DNA of 64,000 bases from an uncultured Bacteroidota bacterium (GTDB lineage: Bacteria; Bacteroidota; Bacteroidia; Chitinophagales; Chitinophagaceae). The notes beneath the pieces were generated by a model. That model ran no database searches. It was not told where the DNA came from and saw nothing but the letters and a program-made list of their open reading frames with translations. The translations under genes and the position numbers were made by a program. Shown here in pieces: positions 8,714-17,603 of this stretch. Each line of letters begins with the position of its first letter. Positions within the stretch are counted from its first letter, which is position 1. The stretch is taken from positions 1 through 64,000 of the forward strand of contig CAIYLW010000003.1 in assembly GCA_903927185.1 (NCBI GenBank), given 5' to 3'.

Positions 8714-9838
8714 TTACTTTACAAATTTTGCAATAACCGACATCACAGAATCTACTGGTATTGCTTTTGCAAGCACTTTTCCTTTTGGCGATACTAAAAT
8801 ATTATAGGGAATGCTATCAAATCGTAAAGTTTTAAAAGCTGCACCTTGCCACATTTTTTGATCAATCAATTGAGTCCAGTTATAATTATTTCTTTGTATC
8901 ATATGGTACCATTGCTCTTTTTGATCATCAATTGCAATACTTACTACTTCAAAGTTTCGGTCAGCAAATTGTTGCTTTACTTTTCTTGTTGTTTCATTAT
9001 CTACGATACATTGCTGGCAAAAAGTTGACCAGATATCTAGAAAAAAGAATTTCCCTTTAAGTGCCCTGGTAGAAAAGGCAGTTCCTAGAGCATCAGGCAA
9101 AACCAATTCAGGTATTGAATCGCCGATTTTAAGGCGGTTCTCAAAAGCATTAATAAAGCTAATCACACTGCTTCTTAATTTTTGAATGGTAGTGTCGTTT
9201 GGAAAACGAATGCCTGCGGCATTTATAAATTGGTCAAGTGCATACATATTGTTACCAAAATCAATCAAATCATAAACCGCTAAAAAAACTGCAGGGCTTT
9301 TAACAGTATCCGCAAAACCTTTATATCGCTCAAAAAAAATGGTATTCATTGTATTCATCCTATCAATAAGTAGTTTTTTGGGCAAATTTCTGGCACCAAG
9401 ACTATCGATTCTTTGTTTAAGTACTCGCATTTTTTTAGCAAAAACAATTTGGGTATCATTAAAATTTTTTAATGATTGACTGGCAGGTGAATTTTTATAC
9501 CAATAGCGTTTGGTAGAAAAATTATAATGAAGAACAATGTCCTTACTATCAGCAATGACAGGCAAATTGATGTCACTTGAATCTATGGTAATATTGTAAA
9601 GTCGTTGCTGATTTCCTTCTGGAATATAAAAAATCAGGGTATCGCGGCCAGTTTGCACTACAGCCGAATCAAGCAGCAGTTTTTTTTCTTCATTAAAAGG
9701 AACACGCTGCAAGTATACTTTTTGATGATAGGCATAATCTATCAGAACAGTTAACTTAATTCCATTTTTATTGTCTTCGCTTTTGCAACCTCCGTACAAT
9801 AAAATTGTTAACAATAAAGCCTTTAGAAAAATTCTCAT
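8714..9838 (-). CDS. TlpA-like thioredoxin-fold lipoprotein
   Basis: 374 residues from MRIFLKALLL (an ATG four codons earlier, at 9850, is possible). The signal peptide ends in a lipobox LYGGC. An N-terminal beta-rich region of about 120 residues (DUF4369-like position) is followed by a helical linker and, from about residue 235, an AhpC/TSA-type thioredoxin domain: GKFFFLDIWSTFCQQCIVDN with redox pair CQQC, then EVVSIAIDD and IPYNILVSPKGKVL (cis-Pro region). Such proteins are periplasmic thiol:disulfide reductases. It sits between the two Sus loci and is separated from the upstream operon by a strong terminator, so it is probably transcribed separately. A possible -7 (TATTTTTG, 9896-9889) lies upstream. 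Confidence 0.82.
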   Translation of the reverse strand: MRIFLKALLLTILLYGGCKSEDNKNGIKLTVLIDYAYHQKVYLQRVPFNEEKKLLLDSAVVQTGRDTLIFYIPEGNQQRLYNITIDSSDINLPVIADSKDIVLHYNFSTKRYWYKNSPASQSLKNFNDTQIVFAKKMRVLKQRIDSLGARNLPKKLLIDRMNTMNTIFFERYKGFADTVKSPAVFLAVYDLIDFGNNMYALDQFINAAGIRFPNDTTIQKLRSSVISFINAFENRLKIGDSIPELVLPDALGTAFSTRALKGKFFFLDIWSTFCQQCIVDNETTRKVKQQFADRNFEVVSIAIDDQKEQWYHMIQRNNYNWTQLIDQKMWQGAAFKTLRFDSIPYNILVSPKGKVLAKAIPVDSVMSVIAKFVK

Positions 9839-9980
9839 ATAAAAGGCCATTTTAGTGTGAAAAAACTTTTTCTGATTTTTCTAAGATCCAAAAATAATAT
9901 GAAAATAGCCTAAATCGAAGCTCAAAAATGGAAATACGCTAAATGAATTTGAGGTTGTAAAACTTTCTATACAGAACAAA

Positions 9981-10008
9981 AAATCGGCCACCAAAAGGCG
10001 GCCGATTT
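9981..10008 (-). terminator. Terminator of the outer susC-susD-DUF1735 operon
   Basis: A 12-bp stem (AAATCGGCCACC / GGCGGCCGATTT, one mismatch) with an AAAA loop lies 20 bp after the DUF1735 stop. On the minus strand it is followed by a run of T. It separates the operon from the TlpA-like gene. Confidence 0.85.
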
Positions 10009-10028
10009 ATATCAATAAGCTTTAAAAG

Positions 10029-10997
10029 CTATTGTCTTACAAATTTCAAGTAAAATTGTCTTGTATAAGTCGTTTCTGGATCTGTAGAAGGACCACCTCC
10101 GTGATAACCCACATGCACCCAAAAAGTTTGATTTGTATAATCATACGTATTGTTATACGTAGAAGCTAACCATGGATCTGTACCAGGAGCGTTTGGTGCA
10201 GAAGCGCTGTAATTTACATTACCAGCATTATCCTGAAGCATAAAGCCAGATGAAGCTGGGGCTGCACCAGTAGGAGTATAGTTTGTTAAAGGAGCAACAC
10301 CTGAAGTAGTACTTACAGTTGCAATAAAAAAGTAATTACCTCCTCCACCAAGATCTCCAAATGGTATTTTGCAAGCATAAGCTCCAGCAGTAGTAATACT
10401 ATAAATGGCATTATCTGCCCTTGGAGCAGAGGGATGAAACACATAACCAGTGCATTGATATTGAGCCTGAAATTGGTTTTTAACTACAATATTGAGCATC
10501 AAATGCTTCCATTGTTCGATTGGTTGAGATGCAGAAGCTATAGTAAAAGGCAATACATAACTTTTGCTAAAATCGAACTTTGAAAAATCAAATTTTACTA
10601 CAGCACTATCTAAACGTTGACCTGCTTTAATGGTCATGTTCAATTTCGAGACTGTGTATGCATTTGCTGGCAATAATGTATAAGATGTGCCATTATCGGT
10701 GTTATACTGAGTTAAATAGGCATCATCTATTGCAAGGGTGGCTGTAACATCCTTATTTAATACAGCGGGGCTTGCCAAATTTATAAAGACTGGAATAGTT
10801 GGATTTACTTGAGCTGCGTCGTAAGCAAAGGTTACAGGTCCGTTTACGTTAGCGGCCGCTAAAGGAAGGTCAACCGATGGTGCTGCAGACGCAAAGTCAG
10901 CAAAATAATCACCATTCTTTAAGCAGGAAGTAAAGGACAAAACAAAAAAACACATCCCTACTGCGGTTACTATTTTATTTATTTTATTTTTTTTCAT
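10029..10997 (-). CDS. DUF1735 domain surface lipoprotein (outer Sus locus)
   Basis: About 322 residues from MKKNKINK (an ATG seven codons earlier, at 11018, is possible). The lipobox is SFTSC, followed by a DUF1735 Ig-like domain (about 35-160: LAIDDAYLTQYNTDNGTSYTLLP, KAGQRLDSAVVKFDF) with a local duplication FDFSKFDFSKS. The C-terminal half is beta-rich and ends ..YTRQFYLKFVRQ. It corresponds in position and architecture to the gene at 2490-3446 but is clearly diverged. The expected role is substrate binding at the cell surface with the SusCD pair; the ligand is unknown. Confidence 0.84.
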   Translation of the reverse strand: MKKNKINKIVTAVGMCFFVLSFTSCLKNGDYFADFASAAPSVDLPLAAANVNGPVTFAYDAAQVNPTIPVFINLASPAVLNKDVTATLAIDDAYLTQYNTDNGTSYTLLPANAYTVSKLNMTIKAGQRLDSAVVKFDFSKFDFSKSYVLPFTIASASQPIEQWKHLMLNIVVKNQFQAQYQCTGYVFHPSAPRADNAIYSITTAGAYACKIPFGDLGGGGNYFFIATVSTTSGVAPLTNYTPTGAAPASSGFMLQDNAGNVNYSASAPNAPGTDPWLASTYNNTYDYTNQTFWVHVGYHGGGPSTDPETTYTRQFYLKFVRQ

Positions 10998-11045
10998 ATT
11001 AATTTTTTTACCTCTCATAAATTGATATAATAAAACCCTATTATT

Positions 11046-12587
11046 TTATGGCATCCAGAAAAGCTTAGTTTGATAGGGATCTAGCACGTCACCCCCTGCA
11101 GCTTTCCATGCATCAGCGTTAGCTGTTGGTTCACTTGTAGGGTAGAAATACCTAAAAGGCATGTGTTTCTGAACTGATGTAGGAGACTTTGTAGCAGGCA
11201 CATTGGGGAATCCAGTGCGTCTCCAGTCATTCCATGCTTCAGCACAATTCAAGCCATTTAACGCAGCCCATTTTTGAGTAATTACAGTAGATATTTGGTC
11301 ATTAACTAAAGTAGGCCAGCTAACATTTGTAACTGCATCTTGGCTATAATATGTTGTAGCTGCGGCATCAGCATTAGCTACTCCTAAATATTTATAGGAG
11401 GCAGTTATTCCTGATTGATAAAGTGCTTTTGCGTCTCCGGTTATATATCCTCTGAGTACAGCTTCAGATTGAACAAAATAACTTTCTGCTGCAAGTATCA
11501 ATGGATCTCCTTGTTTTGGCGACTGAACAATACCAGGTCCAACCGGTGATCCGAGTGCAGGTGTAGTTTTTTGGATTCCAAGATAATCAGCAGCATAATC
11601 AGTATTACTAGCTGATTGTGTATAATAATCCCCATTCGCGTCTGTTGGTTGTGTAGCTATTACACCATAAAAATAGCCAAGCCTTGGGTCATTGGAATTT
11701 TTATAAAAGTCCATCGCATAACCACCAGCACGGATATAATTGAAAGTTCCATTGAGTCCGCCAGAAGTAGAAACCCCAAAATTACCATAGATTTCCCCTT
11801 GCTGAGCACCGCTATATCCGGGGTTTGCAATGGCATCAGATGATAAATAACCTATTGACTGTGTATTTGATGCTTCAGCTTTAATATAAGCCTGTTTCGA
11901 TGAAACTGCAGACTGCTGAACCAGCAATTTTAATTTAACAGTATTTGCAAGCAATAACCAAGAATTCATTTTACCATTAAACAATACATCTTCAGAACCT
12001 GGTACTAAAACATTGAGATTGCTTTTATTAGCCTGAATTTCAGTCATAACAGCATCCAATTTAGCAACAAGACTATCATAAATGGCACTTCCTTTATCAT
12101 ATGAAGGATGAAAATTTCCAGAACCTTTTAATGCTTGGCTAAATGGCACGTCGCCATAGGCATCTACCAGATTTTTAAAAGCAATAGACTCGAGAATCAA
12201 TGCTATATCTTTATAATTTGCTAAAGTAACAGAAGCTCCACCTTTTTGAACAATTACGTTAAGGTTTGCTAATGTTCCATAATAATTATCCCATACTTGC
12301 GGGGAAGCATTGGTAACTACATATTCCTGAACAGTTTGGTTAAAAGAGTAGCCTCCAGAAAAATTCCAGTAGCCTACCCATGCAGCCTGCCCCTGATAAC
12401 CACCGCTATATCCTACGCCTGTAACTATATTGGTAAGGTTTGTAATGGTGCCAGGCAGAACCTGTTGCACTGTTGCCACGGCATCAGTGGGAGAGTTAGG
12501 GTTATTGGCCAATTCGCTTAAAAAACTTTTTTTACAGCTACTACCAACAACCGCTACCAAAAACAAAATATATACTATCTTTTTCAT
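11046..12587 (-). CDS. SusD/RagB-type nutrient-binding lipoprotein (outer locus)
   Basis: 513 residues. The signal peptide and lipobox VGSSC are followed by KKSFLSELANNPNSPTDA, the usual SusD-like_2 start. Family blocks LVDAYGDVPFSQALKG, LAAESYFVQSEAVLRG and KWAALNGLNCAEAWNDWRRTGFP are present. It lies 35 bp after susC and 48 bp before the DUF1735 gene. It is a paralogue of 3467-5026 with the same block order, but sequence between blocks has diverged, so the two loci probably bind different ligands. Confidence 0.93.
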   Translation of the reverse strand: MKKIVYILFLVAVVGSSCKKSFLSELANNPNSPTDAVATVQQVLPGTITNLTNIVTGVGYSGGYQGQAAWVGYWNFSGGYSFNQTVQEYVVTNASPQVWDNYYGTLANLNVIVQKGGASVTLANYKDIALILESIAFKNLVDAYGDVPFSQALKGSGNFHPSYDKGSAIYDSLVAKLDAVMTEIQANKSNLNVLVPGSEDVLFNGKMNSWLLLANTVKLKLLVQQSAVSSKQAYIKAEASNTQSIGYLSSDAIANPGYSGAQQGEIYGNFGVSTSGGLNGTFNYIRAGGYAMDFYKNSNDPRLGYFYGVIATQPTDANGDYYTQSASNTDYAADYLGIQKTTPALGSPVGPGIVQSPKQGDPLILAAESYFVQSEAVLRGYITGDAKALYQSGITASYKYLGVANADAAATTYYSQDAVTNVSWPTLVNDQISTVITQKWAALNGLNCAEAWNDWRRTGFPNVPATKSPTSVQKHMPFRYFYPTSEPTANADAWKAAGGDVLDPYQTKLFWMP

Positions 12588-12622
12588 GCGCTTAATTTAT
12601 TTGTTGTTTTTATATAGCCGAA

Positions 12623-15600
12623 TTAAAATGTGAATCCAATAATTACACTATACTGCCTTGTAGGCGGTAGTTGATAATAGGTATTTAAACCATAACCATT
12701 GGCATTACTAGCATTAAATTCAGGGTCAGTAAAGTCATTTTCTTTAGGTCTAAACATAGCAACGTTATTACACAATGCTGTTAGTTTAAGACCTTTAATA
12801 AATTTGTACTTTGATAACATTGGTGTAAAATCATACCCGAGTGAAATAGTTCTTATTTTCCAAGCTGCAGCATTTCCTACATAAGAAGAACCTGCTTTTC
12901 TGTAAGGTGAGTAAGCCCAAAAACCAATATTACCATCTTGAGTGTATACAGTTTTGTTAGTTTGGAAAACACCTGGTGAAGTTTCTAATACAGAATTCGG
13001 ATAAATAAAGTTTTGTCTACCATTTGTAGCAGTATGTGCAGAAGCACCTGTGAAATCAAGGTTTTGCTCTGAATTATTATAAAACACATAGCCCCCACGA
13101 TAATCAGCAATTACATTTAAAGAGAAATGCGCATAACTAATTGTTGGAGTAAATCCTAAAATATACTTAGGTGTAGTTCTTCCGACTGCTTTAAAGGTAG
13201 ATGTTACACTTGGCAAACCTGTTGTTCCATCAACTACAACATGACCTTGTGGGTCGCGTACTAAGTCGGTCACATACATTTGAGGGAAGGTATAACCAAC
13301 AATTGCCTCATTAGAGTTTCCGATATTAAAAAACTGTGTACCTCCATATAAGCTTTTAACTGTGGTAGTTTGAACTGCAAGGTTTGTATTAAAGTCAACC
13401 CTAAATCCACGTTTAGTATCAATAATTCTATTCAATTTTAAATCAACTTCATACCCAGTAGATACGGTAGATGCTGCGTTTACATTCGCGTTACTATAGC
13501 CTGTTGCAGTTGTAACTGATACAGGGAATAATTGGTTTGTATTGTTATCATGGTAATAACTGAATGAGAAATTAATTCTATTTTTTAAGAAACCTAATTC
13601 TAAACCAACTTCAGACTCAATCGTTTTTTCTGGTACTAAAGCAGGGTTATTATAAGTTGAACTTAAACTTAAGGAAGCTTGACTACCATAAGGATATCCA
13701 CCAGTAACATTATAAGTATTTACTGTAGAGTATGGTCCAACTGTAATTTGGCCTGTACTACTATGTGCAGCTCTGATTTTTGCAAAGCTTAACCAATTTG
13801 ATTTTTGGAAAGCTGGCAAAAGATCATATAAAGACAATGCTCCATCTATGCCGTATACATCATAGCTATTATGACCAACTGCTAGCAAAGAGGAATAGTC
13901 GCGACGGTAGTTACCATGCAAGAAGAGGAATCCTTTATAACTTGTAGAAAGGTCAGCATAACCAGCTATTAATCTTGAATCCTGCACGTTATTAGATACA
14001 CTTGGTATTCCTGTGCCGTAAGAAATATTGTAGATTCCTGGCAGGTATAAATTACCATTACCTTGAGTTTGTGTATTTGAGTAACGATCCCAAATATCAT
14101 TTCCTAACACAAGTTTGGTATCAAAATTGCCAATCTTCTTCTGCATTACCAATGAAATATTCTGTTCAAGCCTTCTTTGGTAGACTGTTTGATCGGCAAC
14201 ACTACCTGGCTTATTTCCGCTAGATTGATAATTTCCTTCACCCCATGGATCAGTTCTTGAAAAACTAGAAAACTGAACACCAGCTAATGTACTTTTATAA
14301 ACTGTATTGGTAATGAGTGCCCCAACGGTATAGTTTGCATTCATCCAATTGGTGATTTTCAAAGACGCGTTTAAACTTCCTTGTAAATTATCGATTTTAT
14401 TTACTACACGGGAGTTATCGACAGCCCAATAAGGATTCGCATAGTAGGCATTATAATAATTACTAGCATTTGCAAAAGAGTTTGGATTTGACCAATCTTT
14501 AAGTTGTGCTATTGGTACATTTCCCAAAGTATTCATCAAATTCCAGTAAACTGGGGTACCATTGAAGTCGTTTCCAACTTCATTTTTGTATTTATGTGAG
14601 TAGTTAACACTGTAATCAACTGTTAATATTCCAAAAGTTCTTTTAGCGGCAAAACGAAGGTTTGTTCTATTTGCTTGATCCTTTGGAACTGTTCCGTCTA
14701 TTTTAGCATACTGAATGCTTAAAAAGTTAGAATTTAAGTTGTCACCAGATGATAAAGAAAAATCTGTTTGAGTTGTTAAGCCTTTAACAAAAAATGCCTG
14801 CCTTGGATCAACTGCCTGAGGTCTAAAAGGAACAGCTAGTACTTGACCATTTGCATTCGGACTACCAACATAACCTAAGTTAGGGTCGCTATTATAAGCA
14901 GGGCCGAATTGTTGGTTTTCAAAAGGAATATAATTGGTAAAGCCTGTATATGGGTTTGTTGAGGTAAATGCATAAGGGGTACCAGTAAAAAAGGGACCTG
15001 ACTCACCCCCATACCCGGAGAATGTATTTTGCAAAGCTGGAAAATAAGCAAGACTTTCAGAAGTGGTAGTTTGCTTTAAATTAATAATTGGTTTGCCATT
15101 TTTAGAACCTCTTTTGGTAGTAACAATAACTACCCCATTGGTAGCTTCTGAGCCATATAAGGCAGCCGCACTAGCGCCTTTAAGAACCGTCATAGTTTCA
15201 ATATCTTCAGGATTGATAGAAGCTATGAAATCAATTCTAGACTCTATTCCATCCACTACTAATAAAGCCTGATTATCAGCATTCAAATGTCTCTCACCGC
15301 GTAATTGTATCCTTATTCCAGGATCCACACCATTGTTTTGAATACTTATTTGTGCTCCAGAAACCTGACCAATTAAACCCTGAGCAGCATTAATTGGTTT
15401 TGACACATTAAGTTGTTCATTGCTAACGGTAGCTGTACTGTATCCAAGAGATTTTGCCTCTCTTTTAATACCATAAGACGTAACAACAACAGTAGATAAT
15501 TCTTTTACAGTAACATTTAGTACAATAGTTACATTGTTCTCAGCAGTAACGGTAAATTCCTTTGTGGTAGCGCCGTTTGATGAAATCACAAGCACATCTC

Positions 15601-15802
15601 CAGTTTTTGTTTTAATTGTAAACTTACCTTCTGCATCAGCAGATGTTCCAATTCTGGAACCTTTAATTAGAACAGAAGCAAAACCAATTGGGGTTCCAGT
15701 GTTGTCTGTAACCCTACCTGTAATACTTCGTGTTTGGGCAATGGCCACCGCAAAAAATAGCAGTAGAATTGCAGTCAAACTTGCAATTTTTCTCAATTTC
15801 AT
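12623..15802 (-). CDS. SusC/RagA-type TonB-dependent outer-membrane transporter (outer locus)
   Basis: 1059 residues: a signal peptide (MKLRKIASLTAILLLFF..AIAQ), a carboxypeptidase-regulatory-like domain (about 25-105), a TonB box region (STVVVTSYG), a plug domain ending in the SusC signature LKGASAAALYGSEATNGVVIVTTKRG (about 205-235), and a barrel ending ..SVIIGFTF. No STN signalling domain is seen. It is the first gene of a susC-susD-DUF1735 operon divergent from folD. It shares the MKLRKI start and overall design with 5111-8260 but has diverged strongly in the barrel, as expected for altered substrate range. Confidence 0.95.
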   Translation of the reverse strand: MKLRKIASLTAILLLFFAVAIAQTRSITGRVTDNTGTPIGFASVLIKGSRIGTSADAEGKFTIKTKTGDVLVISSNGATTKEFTVTAENNVTIVLNVTVKELSTVVVTSYGIKREAKSLGYSTATVSNEQLNVSKPINAAQGLIGQVSGAQISIQNNGVDPGIRIQLRGERHLNADNQALLVVDGIESRIDFIASINPEDIETMTVLKGASAAALYGSEATNGVVIVTTKRGSKNGKPIINLKQTTTSESLAYFPALQNTFSGYGGESGPFFTGTPYAFTSTNPYTGFTNYIPFENQQFGPAYNSDPNLGYVGSPNANGQVLAVPFRPQAVDPRQAFFVKGLTTQTDFSLSSGDNLNSNFLSIQYAKIDGTVPKDQANRTNLRFAAKRTFGILTVDYSVNYSHKYKNEVGNDFNGTPVYWNLMNTLGNVPIAQLKDWSNPNSFANASNYYNAYYANPYWAVDNSRVVNKIDNLQGSLNASLKITNWMNANYTVGALITNTVYKSTLAGVQFSSFSRTDPWGEGNYQSSGNKPGSVADQTVYQRRLEQNISLVMQKKIGNFDTKLVLGNDIWDRYSNTQTQGNGNLYLPGIYNISYGTGIPSVSNNVQDSRLIAGYADLSTSYKGFLFLHGNYRRDYSSLLAVGHNSYDVYGIDGALSLYDLLPAFQKSNWLSFAKIRAAHSSTGQITVGPYSTVNTYNVTGGYPYGSQASLSLSSTYNNPALVPEKTIESEVGLELGFLKNRINFSFSYYHDNNTNQLFPVSVTTATGYSNANVNAASTVSTGYEVDLKLNRIIDTKRGFRVDFNTNLAVQTTTVKSLYGGTQFFNIGNSNEAIVGYTFPQMYVTDLVRDPQGHVVVDGTTGLPSVTSTFKAVGRTTPKYILGFTPTISYAHFSLNVIADYRGGYVFYNNSEQNLDFTGASAHTATNGRQNFIYPNSVLETSPGVFQTNKTVYTQDGNIGFWAYSPYRKAGSSYVGNAAAWKIRTISLGYDFTPMLSKYKFIKGLKLTALCNNVAMFRPKENDFTDPEFNASNANGYGLNTYYQLPPTRQYSVIIGFTF

Positions 15803-16029
15803 AAGTGTATAGTTTTTATAATGGGAATATAGAAGATCCGTAAACGTTAATTAATTAATAAAAATAAGTTAACGAAACCTAAAAAAAGACAATATTTCAG
15901 GAAAATAGTTGCATTAAACCCTCAAAAAATGATTTTTTTTTACATATTATTTTACCATATGTATAAGGAATTCATTTTGAAATACTAAAAAAATGAGGAA
16001 ACCTTTCAATTCCGCTATATTTTTGCCAA
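15803..16029. promoter_or_regulatory. Divergent promoter region between outer susC and folD
   Basis: This 227-bp region drives susC leftwards and folD rightwards. On the plus strand TATTTTTG (16018-16025) fits the -7 consensus and lies only 5 nt before the folD ATG, so the folD mRNA would be leaderless or nearly so. In the inner duplicate the same spot reads TATTTTTC, losing the conserved G. The block CGTTAATTAATTAATA near susC is shared with the inner copy and is a possible operator for the transporter genes. Confidence 0.65.
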
Positions 16030-16914
16030 ATGTTAGTACTAGACGGTAAATTGGTATCTGCAGCAGTTAAAGAAAATTTGAAGGCTGAGACAGAAAAATT
16101 ATTATTGGCGGGCAATCGCCCCCCTCATTTAGCAGCAATTTTGGTAGGTTCCAATGGCGCTAGCGAAACTTATGTAGCATCAAAAGTGAAAAACTGCGAG
16201 GAAATTGGGTTTATTTCTACCCTCGTTAGATTTGAAGAAAATATTGAAGAATCTACTCTCCTAGCCAAAATAGCTGAGTTGAACCAAGATCCATTAGTCG
16301 ACGGCATCCTCGTTCAATTACCCTTACCTAAGCAAATCAAAGAGCAAAAAGTAATTGAGGCGATCGATCCATCGAAAGACGTGGATGGATTTCATCCTTC
16401 CAGCGCCGGAAAATTGATGCAGGGTTTACCCAGCTTTATTCCTGCCACCCCTTATGGCATTATGATGATGCTTGAATTCTTTCAACTAGAAACTAAAGGC
16501 AAACACGCTGTTGTGATTGGTAGAAGTAATATTGTGGGAAGGCCGATGAGCATATTATTAAGTAGTAATATCCCTAATGGTAATTGTACCGTTACGATTT
16601 GTCACTCACATACACCGAATTTAAAAGAAATTTGCCTTCAAGCTGATATCCTTGTTGCTGCATTAGGTAGACCAGAATTTGTGAAAGCAGATATGATTAA
16701 ACCAGGAGCTGTTGTTATTGATGTTGGTATCACCCGAGTTGCAGATGCCAGCGCAAAAAAGGGATTTCGCATTAAAGGTGATGTAGCTTATGATGAAGTT
16801 GCCCCTCTAACAAGTGCCATTACACCTGTACCAGGTGGTGTAGGTTTGATGACTATTGCTGGTCTCCTTAAAAATACCCTTCAGGCTTACAAAACCAATA
16901 ATAAAATATCGTGA
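16030..16914 (+). CDS. folD: Bifunctional methylenetetrahydrofolate dehydrogenase / methenyltetrahydrofolate cyclohydrolase
   Basis: 294 residues. The enzyme interconverts 5,10-methylene-, 5,10-methenyl- and 10-formyl-tetrahydrofolate in the cytosol, feeding purine and formyl-methionine synthesis. The catalytic lysine motif [14 protein letters not shown] (about 50-63), the [12 protein letters not shown] signature (about 118-129), the NADP-binding [14 protein letters not shown] (about 165-178) and the C-terminal [10 protein letters not shown] are all present. Length is normal. Its stop overlaps the GTG start of queE (GTGA), so the two are translationally coupled. glyA at 32126 supplies the same one-carbon pathway. 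Confidence 0.97.
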   Translation: MLVLDGKLVSAAVKENLKAETEKLLLAGNRPPHLAAILVGSNGASETYVASKVKNCEEIGFISTLVRFEENIEESTLLAKIAELNQDPLVDGILVQLPLPKQIKEQKVIEAIDPSKDVDGFHPSSAGKLMQGLPSFIPATPYGIMMMLEFFQLETKGKHAVVIGRSNIVGRPMSILLSSNIPNGNCTVTICHSHTPNLKEICLQADILVAALGRPEFVKADMIKPGAVVIDVGITRVADASAKKGFRIKGDVAYDEVAPLTSAITPVPGGVGLMTIAGLLKNTLQAYKTNNKIS

Positions 16915-17537
16915 GTGAATTGATAGCCAAAGAAACAAATGAACTTTTACCTGTAATGGAAGCATTTTACAGTATTCAGGGCGAAGGATTTCATCAGGGA
17001 AGAGCCGCTTATTTTATTCGTTTAGGTGGATGCGATGTGGGTTGCGTTTGGTGTGATGTAAAAGACAGTTGGGATTCCACCAAACATCCTTTACAATCTA
17101 TAGATACCATTGTAGACAACGCAAAGGCATTTCCAGGAAGATTAGCGATAATAACTGGGGGGGAACCCCTTTTACATCCTTTAAATAAATTAACTGCTGC
17201 ATTACACGCTGCAGGATTCGAAACCAATATTGAAACATCAGGTTCCTCCCCATTATCTGGGTTTTGGAATTGGATGTGCTTATCCCCAAAAAAATTCAAA
17301 GCACCAATTGCTGCAATCGTTCCAAAAGCCAACGAATTAAAAGTGGTGATTTTTAATAAATATGATTTTGATTGGGCCGAATCTTATGCTTCAGAAGTAA
17401 ACCCTCATTGTAAATTATATCTGCAGCCAGAATGGGATAGGGCTGATGTTATTACTCCTCAAATAATTGAGTATATCAAGCAAAATCCAAAATGGGAATT
17501 GAGTTTGCAAATACATAAATATGTAAACGTTCCATAA
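16911..17537 (+). CDS. queE: 7-carboxy-7-deazaguanine synthase (radical SAM)
   Basis: 208 residues. The protein is a compact radical-SAM enzyme that converts 6-carboxytetrahydropterin to 7-carboxy-7-deazaguanine in queuosine biosynthesis. The family's CX3CX2C cluster motif is seen as [16 protein letters not shown] (about 38-53), preceded by [13 protein letters not shown], the usual QueE N-terminus, and followed by the [11 protein letters not shown]-binding motif. It starts with GTG overlapping the folD stop by four bases. No other que gene is in the window. Confidence 0.93.
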   Translation: MSELIAKETNELLPVMEAFYSIQGEGFHQGRAAYFIRLGGCDVGCVWCDVKDSWDSTKHPLQSIDTIVDNAKAFPGRLAIITGGEPLLHPLNKLTAALHAAGFETNIETSGSSPLSGFWNWMCLSPKKFKAPIAAIVPKANELKVVIFNKYDFDWAESYASEVNPHCKLYLQPEWDRADVITPQIIEYIKQNPKWELSLQIHKYVNVP

Positions 17538-17603
17538 ACAATCTGCCTAATTTTAACATAGACATTGCTTGTTTTACCCGAACTTTCCTTCATCAATTTT
17601 CGT

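Noticed and set aside
15534-15812. 92-codon frame opposite the outer susC 5' end
   Set aside because: Antisense shadow over the signal peptide and carboxypeptidase-like domain; no start context.
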